64,000 bases of DNA from Coturnix japonica (lineage: Eukaryota; Chordata; Aves; Galliformes; Phasianidae): contig NC_029527.1 in NCBI RefSeq assembly GCF_001577835.2, positions 8,958,094 through 9,022,093 of the forward strand, written 5' to 3'. The translations under genes and the position numbers were made by a program. A model generated the notes under the pieces. The model was not told the DNA's origin, searched no databases, and saw only the letters and a program-made list of their open reading frames with translations. Shown piece after piece: positions 13,801 to 40,896 of this stretch. How positions within the stretch are numbered: position 1 is the first letter of the stretch; every line of letters starts with the position of its first letter.

Positions 13801-16800
13801 AACACAGGACGTCGTTTGCAAGCCACTAATAGTCTAAGCATCCCATGACACTGCAGGAAAACCCTGTATCTGTGTCAGGGATTTAGTGTGTGTGCACATA
13901 CTGCTAAACGTGGATTAGCAGATGGATAATCTTTGGTTGAATGTGCTTTTGCTAAGTCAATTAAACAAAAGCTGTAGTACTGCAGTCTGAAGAGTTAAGC
14001 CATGGAGGAGCTGCTTCGGTCAATAGTCACAGGGAGCTCCCTTGCTGAAGGGCTGGAGGTGGTGCAGTGAAGGCAGGGAGGGGCAGGGAAGCTGCTGACC
14101 CACTCCTTTGGGTCTTTGGTAGTGATGAGACCGTATGTGCACTGTGTGTTCTGCTCCTTACATCCACCTGCACTGGGAGCTGTGTCTGCAGTGCGACAGC
14201 AGTAAGACTTGGGACAGCAACTGCAACAGCACAGGAACTGTTTACAAGAATGTTTTCTGGATGATGCCACCAAAGCAGTTTGCCAGGACTCTGGCTGGCA
14301 CGTGACTGTGCTCCAACATGGTTGTGCTCACACAGCACTGGCTGCTTGAGCTGCTACAGCACTAACAGCCTGCAGATAACGGACTGGGATCCAGGCAGGG
14401 CCGTCAGCAGGGCTCCCTGCCAAGTCCTCCTTGCCAACTGTTCCCACGCACAGGTGGGAAGGACTGCCCTTTACTCCAGGTTGCCACAGTCTGCCTGCAC
14501 CTACAGTACCTACTTCACACTTGCATTTGAGGCACAGAGCATATGCTGGCAAATGAGCTGCTTCCTAAACAGCTCTAGGTATGTGGAAACGTGGCAGGTG
14601 AGCGGGGGCAGAACAGGGCAGGATGAGAGCCTAGCTGTTGGGTGCTTGGCACTCATCTTACGTATTAAGGAATGGAAGGATCCCTGATTGCTGCTCTGCC
14701 TCCGGTATTGGCTCTTCTCTGGTAAGCGGGTGTCCATGTGCTCTGAAATACTCTATTTTGTGCAGCATGTTGCATGGGAAGCGTTGACCTAATTAAAAGG
14801 AACCATTTCAGGCTAGGAATTGCCAGTTTATGGACTGCTAAAGGTCTTTCCTTCTGTGAAAGAACAGCTTGCAGCTCATCTCTGTTTTGCTAATCTAATT
14901 TTGTTAATTTTGCACTTTTGAGGGAGTTTCTTCCCACTCGTGGACCTGAGGAGGTGGGTGTGTGAAGCTCACTTTCATTCTCTTTCTGTCTGCCATTGGT
15001 TGTCTATGGCAGATACAGCAACTTGAAGCCTTGCTGTATCTCCTCTTTGCTAACCGTGTTGGCTTTGCTGTAGCTGTCCAGCTGCTTCCTAAGCCCCTCT
15101 GTGCTGACCTTAAAGCTAGCCAGTCTCTGGCAGGGCTGTCATATGTTGCAAACCTGTTGTTCTTACAGGCTTGGGGCCTTTTCTCCCAGCATCAGCAGCT
15201 TGCACTGAGGCACCAGTGAAGCCCTTTTCAGGTTTCTGCAGCAAAACTTTGTAAGGAGCATTCAGGGGTTGGAGCACCAGGAAGATTTTCTCCTCTGGCA
15301 TTAACTAGACTGCACTGGTTAGCCTACAGATCTGGTCTTGGTCTCAAGCTCAGCTTTTAAGAAGCTCCACCACCCTTGCAGCAAGCACAAGGTTTCTCAC
15401 TTTGCCTTCCCATCGTTTCTCTCCCAGCCTTCGCCCCTGCTGTCTCAAGGCTGCTTAAGGTGATGGTTGGTTGTGATGCTGCCTCAGGAGCCTCCCTTGA
15501 GAAGAAGTTGGAGATGGAAGAAAAGTGTATCGTAGTGTCACAGCTCTGCTGGCTGCACTCAGATATTTAAGCCAGAAGGAATGACCTAGACTCAATGCAG
15601 AGCTGATCAGTTTATTCACTTAATCAAGTGTTTATTCTGTGGCTTGGAGGAGACTGACCTGACTTCCTAGATTCCTGTGCTATGTTAGATGCAACTTTCC
15701 AAATTCTAGCTGCCTGGAGCAGCACGTGCTGTCTGATAGTTTAGAGCTGATGGGCTCCGTTTCTGAAGTCAGTGCTTTGGGATAGGGTTTCTTTTTCCCA
15801 CTGCAGACGAGCAAGAGATGGGAGTGTGGGAGCACACTGCTCTACAGGAAGGTGTCACACATCCACACCTGCCCCTCTGTGCTGCATGGCCGGTGCTGAG
15901 AAGGAGCAGATGTGTTTGGGCAGTGTTTCAGCACTGCCACTTTGCACAGCTGCTTGACCGGGCCAGTGTTGCTAGGAAGAGCTGGAGGGCTGCAGAGCCA
16001 CCAGTCAGTCTTGTGGGAGGTATATGATGCTTTCATCAAAGAAGAGACTGAACAGGTGACTTGGTTCACCTCCAGGAGGTGGTGTAAGATTGTTCTGCTT
16101 CTAGCCAACAGCTGTGGGAGACAGCCCAGCAGCTGGAAGCTGAGGCTGCACACCCAAAGCAGGAAACAGTTGTTCATCCTCTTTATCAGAGGTGCCCCTG
16201 ACCCATGTGAATGATACGGGACAGTGACATTTTATGCTGTCTCTGGTGCCCTGGTTCACATACTGCTCTTCTGTTTGCTACATGGGCAGAGGCACCTACA
16301 CTCTCCCTTGCAAAGTCTGCAGATTTCCATTCAGCTCTCTTCATCTGTATATGAAGATCCCATCCCAAGCCCGTCTCCACCTTCTCTGCTGCTGTTCAGG
16401 CTCCTCATCTTCAAAACCCTTATTTCTGCCTGGCCCCAAGCTTGTCCTCAGGGCAACTTTGTACATTTCTGACAGTAATACCATCCTCTTCTCCTTTCCT
16501 CTACCAGACACTGTTGCTTATAGGTCTCTTCACAGCTTTAGCTCAAATTCTTGTCACTCCACATGTACCTAAGCTGCTCCTGTTTTTCCTGTCTGTCTGT
16601 CCCGCACTTAGAGCTGTGATAGTCTCTTCTTTCCACACCAAAGCAGTGTTCCTCCAGTCCTGGTGTGCTTCTCTCTGGCTTCCTGCACTGTGCTTCCAGC
16701 ACTGCACTGTGCTTTGCCTGTTGTCCTCTGCTTTATCTGCAGGGAGAGGGATAGATGTCAGTAAAAAGCTGCTCCATGTAGGAGATGCCCTCTTTCCTAC

Positions 16801-19800
16801 TGCAGTGTTACGTGCTCTAGGAAAAACATCTTTTTGGAAGAAAGTGTTCTCCCAGTGCTGGGCACTCACAGCTGCTCTCTGAACTCACTTGGTTCAACTC
16901 ACAGCCTGAGGACAAGCTGTGCATAAGGCAGTCAGTGCTCTGCTCTTCCCATTTCTTCCTTTGCTGCCCTTCCAGAGCCTGGACTTGAAAACAGTGGCGT
17001 TACCCAGCCTGCAGCTGCAGGATCGCCAGCACTGCCAGGGAAGCTCTTGTGCAGCTCAGGGCTGTATTTCTCAAGCTCGGATATATCGATCAGGCTCATT
17101 AAATGCCAGGCTTATATCTGGATCACGGATGGGTTTTACTCTGTGTTCCCCCTCCCGTGCCATTCTCTCTGAGGCCCTCCACGCTGTGGCAGATCCTGTG
17201 GCTCTGGCTGCTCTTCTGGCCTCTCGGGGAGCAGCTGCACTGCGCCACTGCTATTCTTAGCTGTGAAGACAGCATGCAAGTACCTGGCCCAGCAGAGCTG
17301 GAGCTCTTGCACTGCTCTGTGCCCGGCACATCTCAGATAAATTATCCACAAGATCTTGGTAGTGTGTAATTGAGTAGCTCTGCCACAGGCTGTGCTTCCA
17401 GCAGTGTGTGTTCTGCTGTGCAGCAGGGCGCTGTAATGGCTCGCTCCCAGGAAGCTGAGACTTATGGGTTCTGCTCTGATGATTGTGCCCACTGCTCAGA
17501 GATTTTGGAGGGACTCCTCAGGCTCTCTTCTCAGCTCTCTTGTTCCCTGCTTTCCCGGTGGGGAGGGAGGTTTCATGCTGCAAGCCTTCTCCTAATTATG
17601 TTATGTATTATCCTGAAGTTGTGCCTCCCCAGCACAGCCCACCCTCCTAATCCAGGGATGGAGCTGCAGGGGGTGTGTGCCCCCAGGCACAGGGAGTCCT
17701 GCTCAGCGCTGGTGGTACTATCTCTGCAGGCTGTGGTCTCTAAATCATCCTCAGCAGCGAGCCGGTCACAGCCACAGCTCTCCATCAGGCTTTGCCATTG
17801 CCCTAGGATGTGTTCACAGCTGAAGTGAGCAACAGGTGGATGCTCCACATCAGTGTGGGATTTGGGGCTGCTGCATCTCGCTGAAGGGTCTCCCTGTTCT
17901 GCATGGCCATCTGCTTCTTGCTAGCTTTGATCTGCCTGGCTCCTGGGGCACCTGTGCTGCTCGATTGTCTCACCAGCTTGGCTCTCCTCATGCACTCAGA
18001 GGAAAGGCCTGGCCCGGGGCCGAGCCGGCGCTGCATGCTGCCCTGCTGCCAAGAGTGCCAGCACTACTGGCACAGCGCTGCTGGCAGCCGTCCCCCTGGC
18101 ACTGGCACAGCAGGAGGCGTGTGGCTGATGACCTGACTGATGGCCCCGTCTCCCTCTCTCTCTGCCCCAGATCGGCGGACCATTCTCTGCCCGGATCTTC
18201 CGTTTCCACAGACTTTGGCAGCTGGCAGATGGTGACAGGGTGTGGCAGTATTCGGGAGCAGGCAACCCTGAGCGCAGACGCCTCTCTCCCTTGCAGCTTC
18301 CCGGATGAGTTTCCTAACACTTGCCTGTAAGTGTCTACAATGCAGCATCTCCCCGTGCTCTCCCAGCTGGCTGCAGGTGCAGTTACCGCCTGGCGCTCTG
18401 GAAGAAGCCTGGCAGCCTGTAACAAGCTGTCCCATCTTCACTACCTTGCTGCTTTCCATCTGCACGTTCTCTCACTGAGCTCTGAAGGAAACCCGCATCT
18501 CTTCCATCCAGCAGTGGGGGAAAGCTTTTCTTTCTCTTCTTTGAAGACAATGGATTTGGGCATCCATGGAAGTGTGCTTAACAGCAGGACTGCTTACACA
18601 GATTTCTTGCTTTTGGATCTTGCTCATCTCCATCTCCCTGCTGGGTTCAGCTCCTTGCTGCAGCAGGAGAGGGGCTTTCACTCTGCTTTGTCTGGTGGTA
18701 TTTGCAGGTGCTGCATAAGGCTGGGGCAGAGTAGCAGACCGTGCATCATGCTGCGTGGTACTGTGCGAACAGTGGAGAGGCACACAGCCCTCCCTGCACA
18801 GAAAGTCACCTCTGCGGAAGCTTGAAAGGCAGGAGCTGTGCTTTAATTGCTGTTAGAGCAGAGCCTTGGCGTGTGCCTTCAGGCTGCAAGCTCTCAATCA
18901 AGCAGCTGAAATGGCAGCTCAGGGGCTGCCGCTGGCTGGCTGCACTGGAGGCGTGCTGCAAGAGCTCGCAGTCCCTTAATGGAGATCTGAGTACGTACTT
19001 TGGAGGTAGAGCAGCATGAAAACAAACATGTGCTGTGAGACACTGCCTGGTTTGGCTCCTCTGGGAGCTGCCTGCTATCTTGAGTAGATCCAAACAGCTG
19101 CCCCATGCTGGGCGAGATTCACAGGGAGTGTGGGACACTCCTTACAGCAGGTCCCCTTTTTGCCATGGCAGGGACATGCTGAGCTGCTCTGGTAGGGTCT
19201 GGAGAGTGCTGGAGAATGGGAGCAGGAGGGAAGCAGAAGGGACCGAGGAGCAGGACTGCAGAAGCGAGGCCATAACATCAGAATGGGGAACATGGCAGGG
19301 AGAGGAAGACAGGCACAGAAGCTACATGCAGGCTCTTGCTGTTTGCAGTCTGGCTGCTTGGGAGGCTCAAAGGGTGGGGAACAGCGGTGCTGCCTCTCCC
19401 TTGGGCTGTGAACACTTTACCCCATTCAGCTCTTCGCTTGGGGTGCTGGGGGTTGCAGGCCCAGGCTGCTGTTGGAATGGGAGTGCGAAGATGCAGCACT
19501 GAGCCTGCCCCAGCACCGCCTTCCTGCTCCAGTGCTGCCCAGGAGCCTGCTGTGGCTTTATCCTGAGTGTTTGCAGCCCAGCACAGTGTGAGTTTGGAGA
19601 AATGAAATTCCAATTAAGCTTCTGCTTTGCATTACAGGGCAGGGTGAGGACGTGGCACTGAGGGACACGGGGCTGTCAGTGGCTCTGCACCTCTTTCTGC
19701 ATGTTAAGCTGCCCCATAAAAGGTGTGAGAGCCCAAAGCTGCAGGACCTGCCTGCTGCACACCCTCCCTTACCTCTGCAGTCGCCATCTGAGATCACTGA

Positions 19801-20953
19801 ACACAGGATATAAGAGCGCCCTGCTTTCATCCAGCTTCTTTTTCATGCCAGCAGCTTTGCAAGTTCCCCATCCTAACGAGGTTACCAACGAGCATCTTTT
19901 CATGTGTTTCAAAACGTCTCATTTTTTTTTTACTTTACCCTCTGGCTTCTCTTCATTACCAGACCCTGCACAGCGGCCGGGCGGGCTGCAGCAGCAGCGC
20001 TCACTGTTTACAGGCCTCCCACCATATCCTCTCACTGCCATTTCCGGACTGAAGCTGTTGGCTGTGGGTGGTTGAACGCTTCCATTCAAATGAGCTGTGC
20101 CAATTTCGAGGCAGCCCAGGCGCTGGGGAGATGAAAGAGAATTTCTGATGGGGAGGTTTGAGCTGTGCCCTTGGGGCGACCTTTGAGGGATGCCTTCCAC
20201 TCACTGGGAGGCCAGGAGGACAGGGTTGAGCCGTGGCACGTGGAGCTGCTGGCTCTCAATGGCCACGTTGCTTTTTGCTGCTTCCCTCGTTGGGAACGTT
20301 ACATCCTCGCCCCGCTGCACTCTGAGTTAAGGGCAGGGCTGAGCTGGAGAGGAGAGTGAGATCCAGGGGAGACACTGCAGGCTGCATCCCACCTGTGCAC
20401 AGCCGCCTCCTGTCCCTGCTCCTTGGCCCAAAGCTGCTCCCTGATGTGCACGATGTGGCAGTGAGGGCTGCCCGCAGCTGATGTGGTAGTGGCTGTCCAG
20501 GCACAGCGCACGTGGCTGGGCTCCATCTGGAAGCGAGGGCAGAGCTGGCACAGGGGGCTGATGTCCGCCAGCACCGCGTGTGCAACAGCCGCGATTTCTG
20601 CGCATCTGGGGTAGGGGGAGAAGCCAGGGGGCGGTGGAGGTGAGCCGGGGGGAGCTGCTGGGAGCCTGCAGTGCTCTGCCACAGCCAGGGCATTTCAGGG
20701 CTGGCATTGCCTTACTGCAAGCCCCGCGTGGCGCTGGGGCAGCTGCAGCGCTGACCTCCCGATTCTGTTTCCTAGGCTGGTGTCAGCGAGCGACCGCGAA
20801 TCCCGGCTGGAAGAAGTGCGCTCTGCCTTCCTGGCCAGCTACAGCCGGACCATCGGCCTGAAGGCCGTGCCCCCCAGCCCCTCGGGAGCCATCGGCGGCC
20901 TCCTGGAGCAGTTCGTGCGGGGCGTGGGACTGAGGGGCAGCAGCACGCTCTGA
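1852..20953 (+). CDS. MTMR14: MTMR14 (myotubularin-related phosphatase 14), 3' part
   Basis: Phosphoinositide 3-phosphatase (hJUMPY), which removes the 3-phosphate of PI3P and PI(3,5)P2 and acts in autophagy and muscle calcium handling. Twelve coding exons are visible: 1852-1922, 2063-2137, 4429-4495, 5514-5599, 6026-6102, 6204-6240, 6846-6916, 7522-7571, 7792-7930, 10426-10602, 18171-18326, 20776-20953. They join in frame for 393 residues plus TGA. The first exon begins inside a Gly codon; the N-terminal part (about 250 residues in human) must lie left of the window. The CX5R signature CISGWDR is encoded in the exon at 5514, with catalytic Cys at 5537-5539 and Arg at 5555-5557. The rest matches human from GCEFFKEYKDRDY onward, including the Ser-rich tail and the conserved PSPSGAIGGLLEQF end. 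The frame is intact. Introns are long (up to 7.6 kb), unlike those of every gene to its right. Identification is secure; only the 5' end is missing. Confidence 0.96.
7931..10425 (+). other. MTMR14 intron, 2.5 kb, no recognised content
   Basis: Intron between the exon encoding the SSPGAAGSFTYEAVELMP segment and the Ser-rich exon at 10426. It holds a short TG run near 9820. I found no convincing gene, RNA or full repeat in it. The open frames here are short and show no codon-like pattern or family resemblance. Confidence 0.6.
10603..18170 (+). other. MTMR14 large intron, 7.6 kb
   Basis: The longest intron in the window. It contains one CR1 LINE tail near 11120-11225. The other open frames, on both strands, are up to about 200 codons, lack any recognisable protein family and look like chance. 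I see no RNA gene. A conserved enhancer cannot be judged without alignment. Confidence 0.6.
11120..11225 (+). mobile_element. CR1 LINE fragment, 3' tail
   Basis: The stretch ends with the hallmark CR1 terminus: GATGATCTCCAGAGATCCC, then TTCCAACCCC, then two copies of an ATTCTGTG-like octamer at about 11205-11220. It is a 5'-truncated insertion in the sense orientation inside an MTMR14 intron. The 5' boundary is uncertain and could reach back to about 11040. It carries no coding capacity. Confidence 0.85.
18327..20775 (+). other. MTMR14 last intron, 2.4 kb
   Basis: Intron between the exon ending ...FPNTC and the terminal exon. Several overlapping open frames of 100 to 160 codons occur on both strands, but they follow from rising GC content and resemble nothing I know. 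No repeat or RNA gene is recognised. Confidence 0.6.
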
Positions 20954-21119
20954 GAGCCGCCACGATCCAGGACGGATGGATGGAGAAGCGGGGTCCCCAG
21001 GCCGAGCCGGGACCCCCGTCCTCGGGGGCGGGAGGGGGACGCGAGCACCGTTTTGAGCACCCGCTTGTGATTACCCGCCGTGGGGCCGGGGAGCGGCGGG
21101 GGCTCCGACGCGGCCCCGC

Positions 21120-21125
21120 AGTAAA
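21120..21125 (+). terminator. MTMR14 poly(A) signal variant AGTAAA
   Basis: AGTAAA lies about 170 bp after the MTMR14 stop codon. No canonical AATAAA occurs between that stop and the CPNE9 TATA box at 21249, so this common variant is the best candidate. Inferred from sequence only. Confidence 0.5.
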
Positions 21126-21248
21126 GACCTCCGTGTGCCGACCCCTGGAGCGCGTGGTGCCTGGGTTGCGGGAGGCGGGCGAGCTGGAAGAGCCGGGGGG
21201 CGGCGGCGCGGAGGAGCCGGGAGCGGCTCTAGCGGGGGAGCCGCCCGC

Positions 21249-21256
21249 TATAAATA
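21249..21256 (+). promoter_or_regulatory. TATA box of CPNE9 promoter
   Basis: TATAAATA sits in a strongly CpG-rich stretch (about 21180-21660), 317 bp before the CPNE9 start codon. A transcription start near 21280 would give a 5' UTR of about 285 nt. Few genes here have a TATA box, which fits the restricted, mostly neural expression reported for CPNE9. Confidence 0.65.
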
Positions 21257-21565
21257 GCGCGGCCCACGCTCCGGGAGCGGCGGCACCGAAATAGCAGCGC
21301 GTCGGGACCGGGAGCTGCTCCGGGAGGGAGCCCCGACGGGACGGGAGCCGGCATCGAGCGGCCATCGGGGCACAGCCCGGCCCGCGAACGGAGCCGAGCC
21401 GGACGGCGTCCCGGCAGCACCGCGTGTCGGTACCCGGCTCTGAGCAGCCCCGTTACCGGGGCGGTGCCGCCGCCGGGGCCGCCGTGCCCGTGCCCGCCCC
21501 CGGGCGCGCCCGCTTCGGCGGTGCGGGAGGAGGCGGCGCGGAGCAGCGGCGGCGCCCGCGCGGGG

Positions 21566-27084
<5,519 letters not shown>

Positions 27085-27303
27085 CGGCTCCGTCCGGTTC
27101 CGTTCGGTTCCGCTCGGTTCCGTTCGGTTCCGTTCGGTTCCGTTCGGCTCCGTTCGGTTCCGTTCGGTTCCGTTCGGCTCCGTTCGGTTCCGCTCGGTTC
27201 CGCTCGGCTCCGTCCGGTTCCGTCCGGTTCCGTTCGGTTCCGTTCCGTTCCGTTCGGTTCCGTCCGGTTCCGTTCGGTTCCGTTTGTTTCCGTCCGTTCC
27301 GTT
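27085..27303 (+). repeat. 10-bp minisatellite (TTCCGTTCGG) in CPNE9 3' UTR
   Basis: About 21 copies of a decamer, TTCCGTTCGG with C/T variants, start right after the CPNE9 stop and make up almost the whole 3' UTR, ending about 22 bp before the AATAAA. CpG dinucleotides recur in each unit. The 96-codon frame on the other strand is a product of the repeat. Confidence 0.95.
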
Positions 27304-27324
27304 GGTGCCGCTGTCACCGGCCGC

Positions 27325-27330
27325 AATAAA
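27325..27330 (+). terminator. CPNE9 poly(A) signal AATAAA
   Basis: Canonical AATAAA 241 bp after the CPNE9 stop codon and 355 bp before the BRPF1 start codon. Confidence 0.85.
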
Positions 27331-27684
27331 GCGCTCCGGCCGCTGAGGGGCGGGTACTGGTTATTGAGATTCGCATCGGCAGATTCGCCGCTCTCCGCGC
27401 GGTACCTCGTCCCCTATCCCCGGTGGGTCTCTCCCCGCTGTCCCCGCTCCGTTCTCCTCTCCCCGCTCTCCTCGCTCGGTTCCTCCCCTCTCCTCCCTCC
27501 CGCAACCCGTCCCGCCCGCTGGGCCGGCGCGGTGTCGAAAGTGCTGTTGCTAAGGCCGCCCGGCGCTTTACCCAGGGGCGCCCCGCGCTCCTCCATTGTT
27601 GAGGCCGGGCCATGGCGCGGGGCCGCTGAGCGGCGGGAGGCGGCAGCGGGGCCGGGCCCAGCGCACACGGTCACACCGAGCACG
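27331..27684 (+). promoter_or_regulatory. BRPF1 CpG-rich promoter and 5' UTR
   Basis: A GC-rich, CpG-dense stretch without a TATA box lies between the CPNE9 poly(A) signal and the BRPF1 ATG. An open frame runs through it in phase with BRPF1, but the conserved N-terminus [13 protein letters not shown] begins at 27685, so this is read as UTR and promoter. Confidence 0.6.
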
Positions 27685-38459
<10,775 letters not shown>

Positions 38460-38700
38460 GACACGGCGGCACCGGGCGGCTGCAGCTGGACTGCGGCGTA
38501 ACGGGGCTCGGAGCCCGGCCTGCCCGCTGCCACCGGAGCTGTAAATATACTGTACAGCCCTGCCCTTTAAATTATTCCCCCCACCCCGGGGATGTGGGGG
38601 GGGGGGGGGCGGCCCCGGGAACGGAACGGGGCTGTGTTGGCCCCGAGTCCGACGTGTTTGTATTTATTTTGAGGAAAAAAAATGAAAACTCTATTGGTTC
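38460..38700 (+). other. BRPF1 3' UTR
   Basis: The region after the BRPF1 stop holds a Pumilio-type element, a poly-G run near 38597-38610 and an A-rich stretch near 38677-38690. There is no canonical AATAAA; AATATA at 38543-38548 or the A-rich stretch may serve. The true 3' end cannot be set from sequence alone. Confidence 0.5.
38540..38547 (+). promoter_or_regulatory. Pumilio response element in BRPF1 3' UTR
   Basis: TGTAAATA matches the PUM1/PUM2 consensus UGUANAUA and lies 80 bp after the BRPF1 stop codon. I recall a similar stretch in mammalian BRPF1 UTRs, which would support function. Binding is inferred. Confidence 0.55.
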
Positions 38701-38749
38701 GTAGCGAGCCGCCAGCACACAGCGACGGGAACGGGAACGGGGAGACGGG

Positions 38750-38781
38750 ACTTCCGGGTTGGGCCACTAGACAGCGGAAGT
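38750..38781. promoter_or_regulatory. Inverted pair of ETS sites, likely OGG1 promoter
   Basis: ACTTCCGG at 38750-38757 and CGGAAGT at 38775-38781 form an inverted ETS pair in a TATA-less GC-rich stretch, about 510 bp before the OGG1 ATG. Such pairs mark many housekeeping promoters. The OGG1 transcription start is therefore placed near 38780-38820, as inference. Confidence 0.5.
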
Positions 38782-38829
38782 GGGACAGAGCGGCGCTAAA
38801 GGAGCGGGAAGCGGCGCTCTGCCAGCGGG

Positions 38830-39164
38830 GTGGGGGAGCTCTATGGTGCTGGAGGTGCTCTATGGGGGGGGGGAGAGCACTGTGGTGGTGCGGGGGAGCT
38901 CTATGGTGGGAGGGGGAGCTCTATGGTTGGGGGAGGAAGCTCTGTGGTGGGGGGGGGAGCACTATGGTGGTGGGTTGGAGGTGGGGTACTATGGTGGTGG
39001 GGGCGCTCTATGGTGGAGGTGGGGGGGGGGCTTGGTTGGGGGAGCTCTATGGTGGTGATGGGGGAGCAACTATGGTGGTGGAGGTGCTTTATGGTGGGGG
39101 GGAGCTCTATGGTGGTGGTGGAGAGGGGGCTCTATGGTGGTGGAGGAGCTCTATGGTGCAGGGG
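38830..39164 (+). repeat. G-rich degenerate minisatellite upstream of OGG1 ATG
   Basis: Many imperfect units built on AGCTCTATGGTGGTGGGGG lie between the likely OGG1 promoter and its start codon. Period varies from about 15 to 27 bp and long G runs recur on the + strand. If transcribed and retained it would bring many upstream ATGs; a good acceptor (CTCCTGCAG, ending at 39216) just after it suggests it may be spliced out as a 5' UTR intron. Confidence 0.85.
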
Positions 39165-39288
39165 GGTGCAAGGGCCAGGCCGGGGGCTGCACTGTGGGAC
39201 GAATGTGCTCCTGCAGGTGTCCCCAGCTGAGCTCAGTGTGCCCCGGGGTGCAGGTGGGCGCCATGGTGTGAGCGCAGCCTGGAGCCCG

Positions 39289-40772
39289 ATGCCCCGTGGG
39301 GCCACGTCTGCCCCCATGGCGCTGCAGGGTTCCCCCATGGCGCTGCGGGACTCCCCCTCGCTGTGCCCGGCGCTGTGGCGGTGGCTGCGCTGCCCTCCGG
39401 CCGAGCTGCGCCTGGACCTGGTGCTGGCATCGGGGCAGGCGTTCCGGTGAGACACTGGGCCATATGAGGCCATATGAGGCCATAGGGGTCCGTTGAGCAG
39501 AGCCTGACGCCCGGCGTTTGGCAGATGGAGGGAGAGCAGCCCTGGAGCATGGACGGGAGTGCTGGGTGAGCGCGTGTGGACGCTGCGGCAGGAGCGGGAC
39601 CGGCTGTGGTACACGGTGTATGGGGACGAGGCGCCCGGCCCCGAGACCGACCGCATCCTGCGGGACTACTTCCAGCTGGATGTGGGGCTGGCCGCCCTGT
39701 ACCAAACATGGGGGGCGGCCGACCCCCTGTTCTGCCGGACAGCAGCCGCCTTCCCAGGTGGGGCAGCCCCATGGGGTGATGGCGGCACCCACCCGCTGTG
39801 CCCCGCTGACCCACAGTGCCGCAGGGGTGCGTGTGCTGCGGCAGGACCCCGTGGAGTGTCTGCTGTCCTTCATCTGCACCTCCAACAACCACGTGTCCCG
39901 TATCACCGCCATGATCGAGCGCCTGTGCCAGGCCTTTGGCCCACAGCTCTGCCTGCTGGACCAGCAGCCCTTCCACGCCTTCCCCTCCCTGGCAGCACTT
40001 GCAGGTCGGCAGCCGTCCTTCATTCCCCGCATCCTCCCCCACGTCCCCATCCCACGGCTGTCCTCCCGCAGGCTCTGAAGCGGAGGCCAAGCTGAGGGCG
40101 CTGGGCTTTGGCTATCGTGCCCGCTTTGTCAGCGGCACAGCACGCGCCATCAGCGAGGGAATGGGCGCCACGGGGCTGTGCCGGCTGCGGGACGTGCCCT
40201 ACGCTGAGGCCAGGAGGGAGCTGTGTGCCCTGCCGGGAGTGGGGGCCAAGGTGGGTGATGGGGATGGGATGGGCACGGGGTGGTGGCAGGGCTGATGGTG
40301 TGTCGTATGGCAGGTTGCTGACTGCGTGTGCCTGATGGCCCTGGACAAGGCGGAGGCGGTGCCGGTGGACACCCACGTGTGGCACATTGCCCGGCAGCGC
40401 TATGGGGCAGCATTGGGTGCCCGCTCCCTGACCGCCCGTGTGCACCAGGAGATCGGTGAGGGCACAACCCAGCACCCACAGTGTGGGGAGAGCAAGGGCT
40501 GAGCCCCCATGGCTGGTTCTGATCTGTCCACAGGTGACTTCTTCCGTGAACTGTGGGGTCCCTATGCAGGCTGGGCACAGGCGGTGAGTACCAACCTTCC
40601 CCCTACACACACACTTGGGTTTGTCCTTGCCTGTTGTGCCCACCCAGCACCCCTCATTCCCCACCCCCACTTCCAGGTCCTCTTCTGTGCTGACCTCCGC
40701 AAGGGCCGGGCCAGTGGGAGCCGGGCCAGGAGGGGCCGCAGCCAGGCGAGCCGTGGGGCCGGGTGCTCCTAG
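39289..40772 (+). CDS. OGG1: OGG1 (8-oxoguanine DNA glycosylase)
   Basis: Bifunctional glycosylase/AP lyase of base excision repair; it removes 8-oxoguanine opposite C in nucleus and mitochondria. Seven exons: 39289-39446, 39525-39757, 39825-40004, 40072-40250, 40314-40455, 40534-40583, 40677-40772; 345 codons plus TAG, the same length as human. The HhH-GPD signature is present: the catalytic Lys250 (human Lys249) in LPGVGAKV ends exon 4, and the catalytic Asp269 (human Asp268) in VPVDTHVWH is at 40368-40370. The N-terminal SSNN-type motif reads [10 protein letters not shown]. Two further in-frame ATGs (39316, 39337) follow the first, so the start of the short N-terminal leader is not settled; the first gives the human length. 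The C-terminus is rich in Arg, Gly and Ser, consistent with a nuclear localisation signal. It ends tail to tail with CAMK1. Confidence 0.96.
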
Positions 40773-40878
40773 GGAGGAGAGGGCACAGGGGGAACTGAGA
40801 GCAGAGTTTGTCTGTCTCCACCCACTGCATGCCGGCCCCTGGGACACGAGCCAAGCCAGGCAGTGTTTGTCTATTTCC

Positions 40879-40884
40879 TTTATT
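40879..40884 (-). terminator. CAMK1 poly(A) signal AATAAA (minus strand)
   Basis: TTTATT on the + strand reads AATAAA on the minus strand, about 480 bp after the CAMK1 stop codon. No nearer canonical minus-strand signal was seen. Confidence 0.75.
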
Positions 40885-40890
40885 ACAAGG

Positions 40891-40896
40891 AATAAA
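40891..40896 (+). terminator. OGG1 poly(A) signal AATAAA
   Basis: Canonical AATAAA 119 bp after the OGG1 stop codon. It lies 6 bp beyond the opposite-strand signal assigned to CAMK1. Confidence 0.85.

Noticed and set aside
14000-20300. Numerous 100 to 200 codon frames on both strands in MTMR14 introns, as possible nested genes
   Set aside because: None shows a known domain, start context, poly(A) signal pairing or splice structure that would make a gene.
27364-27684. In-frame N-terminal extension of BRPF1
   Set aside because: The frame is open upstream, but the known N-terminus [13 protein letters not shown] starts at 27685 and the upstream residues have no family support; the region looks like a CpG promoter.
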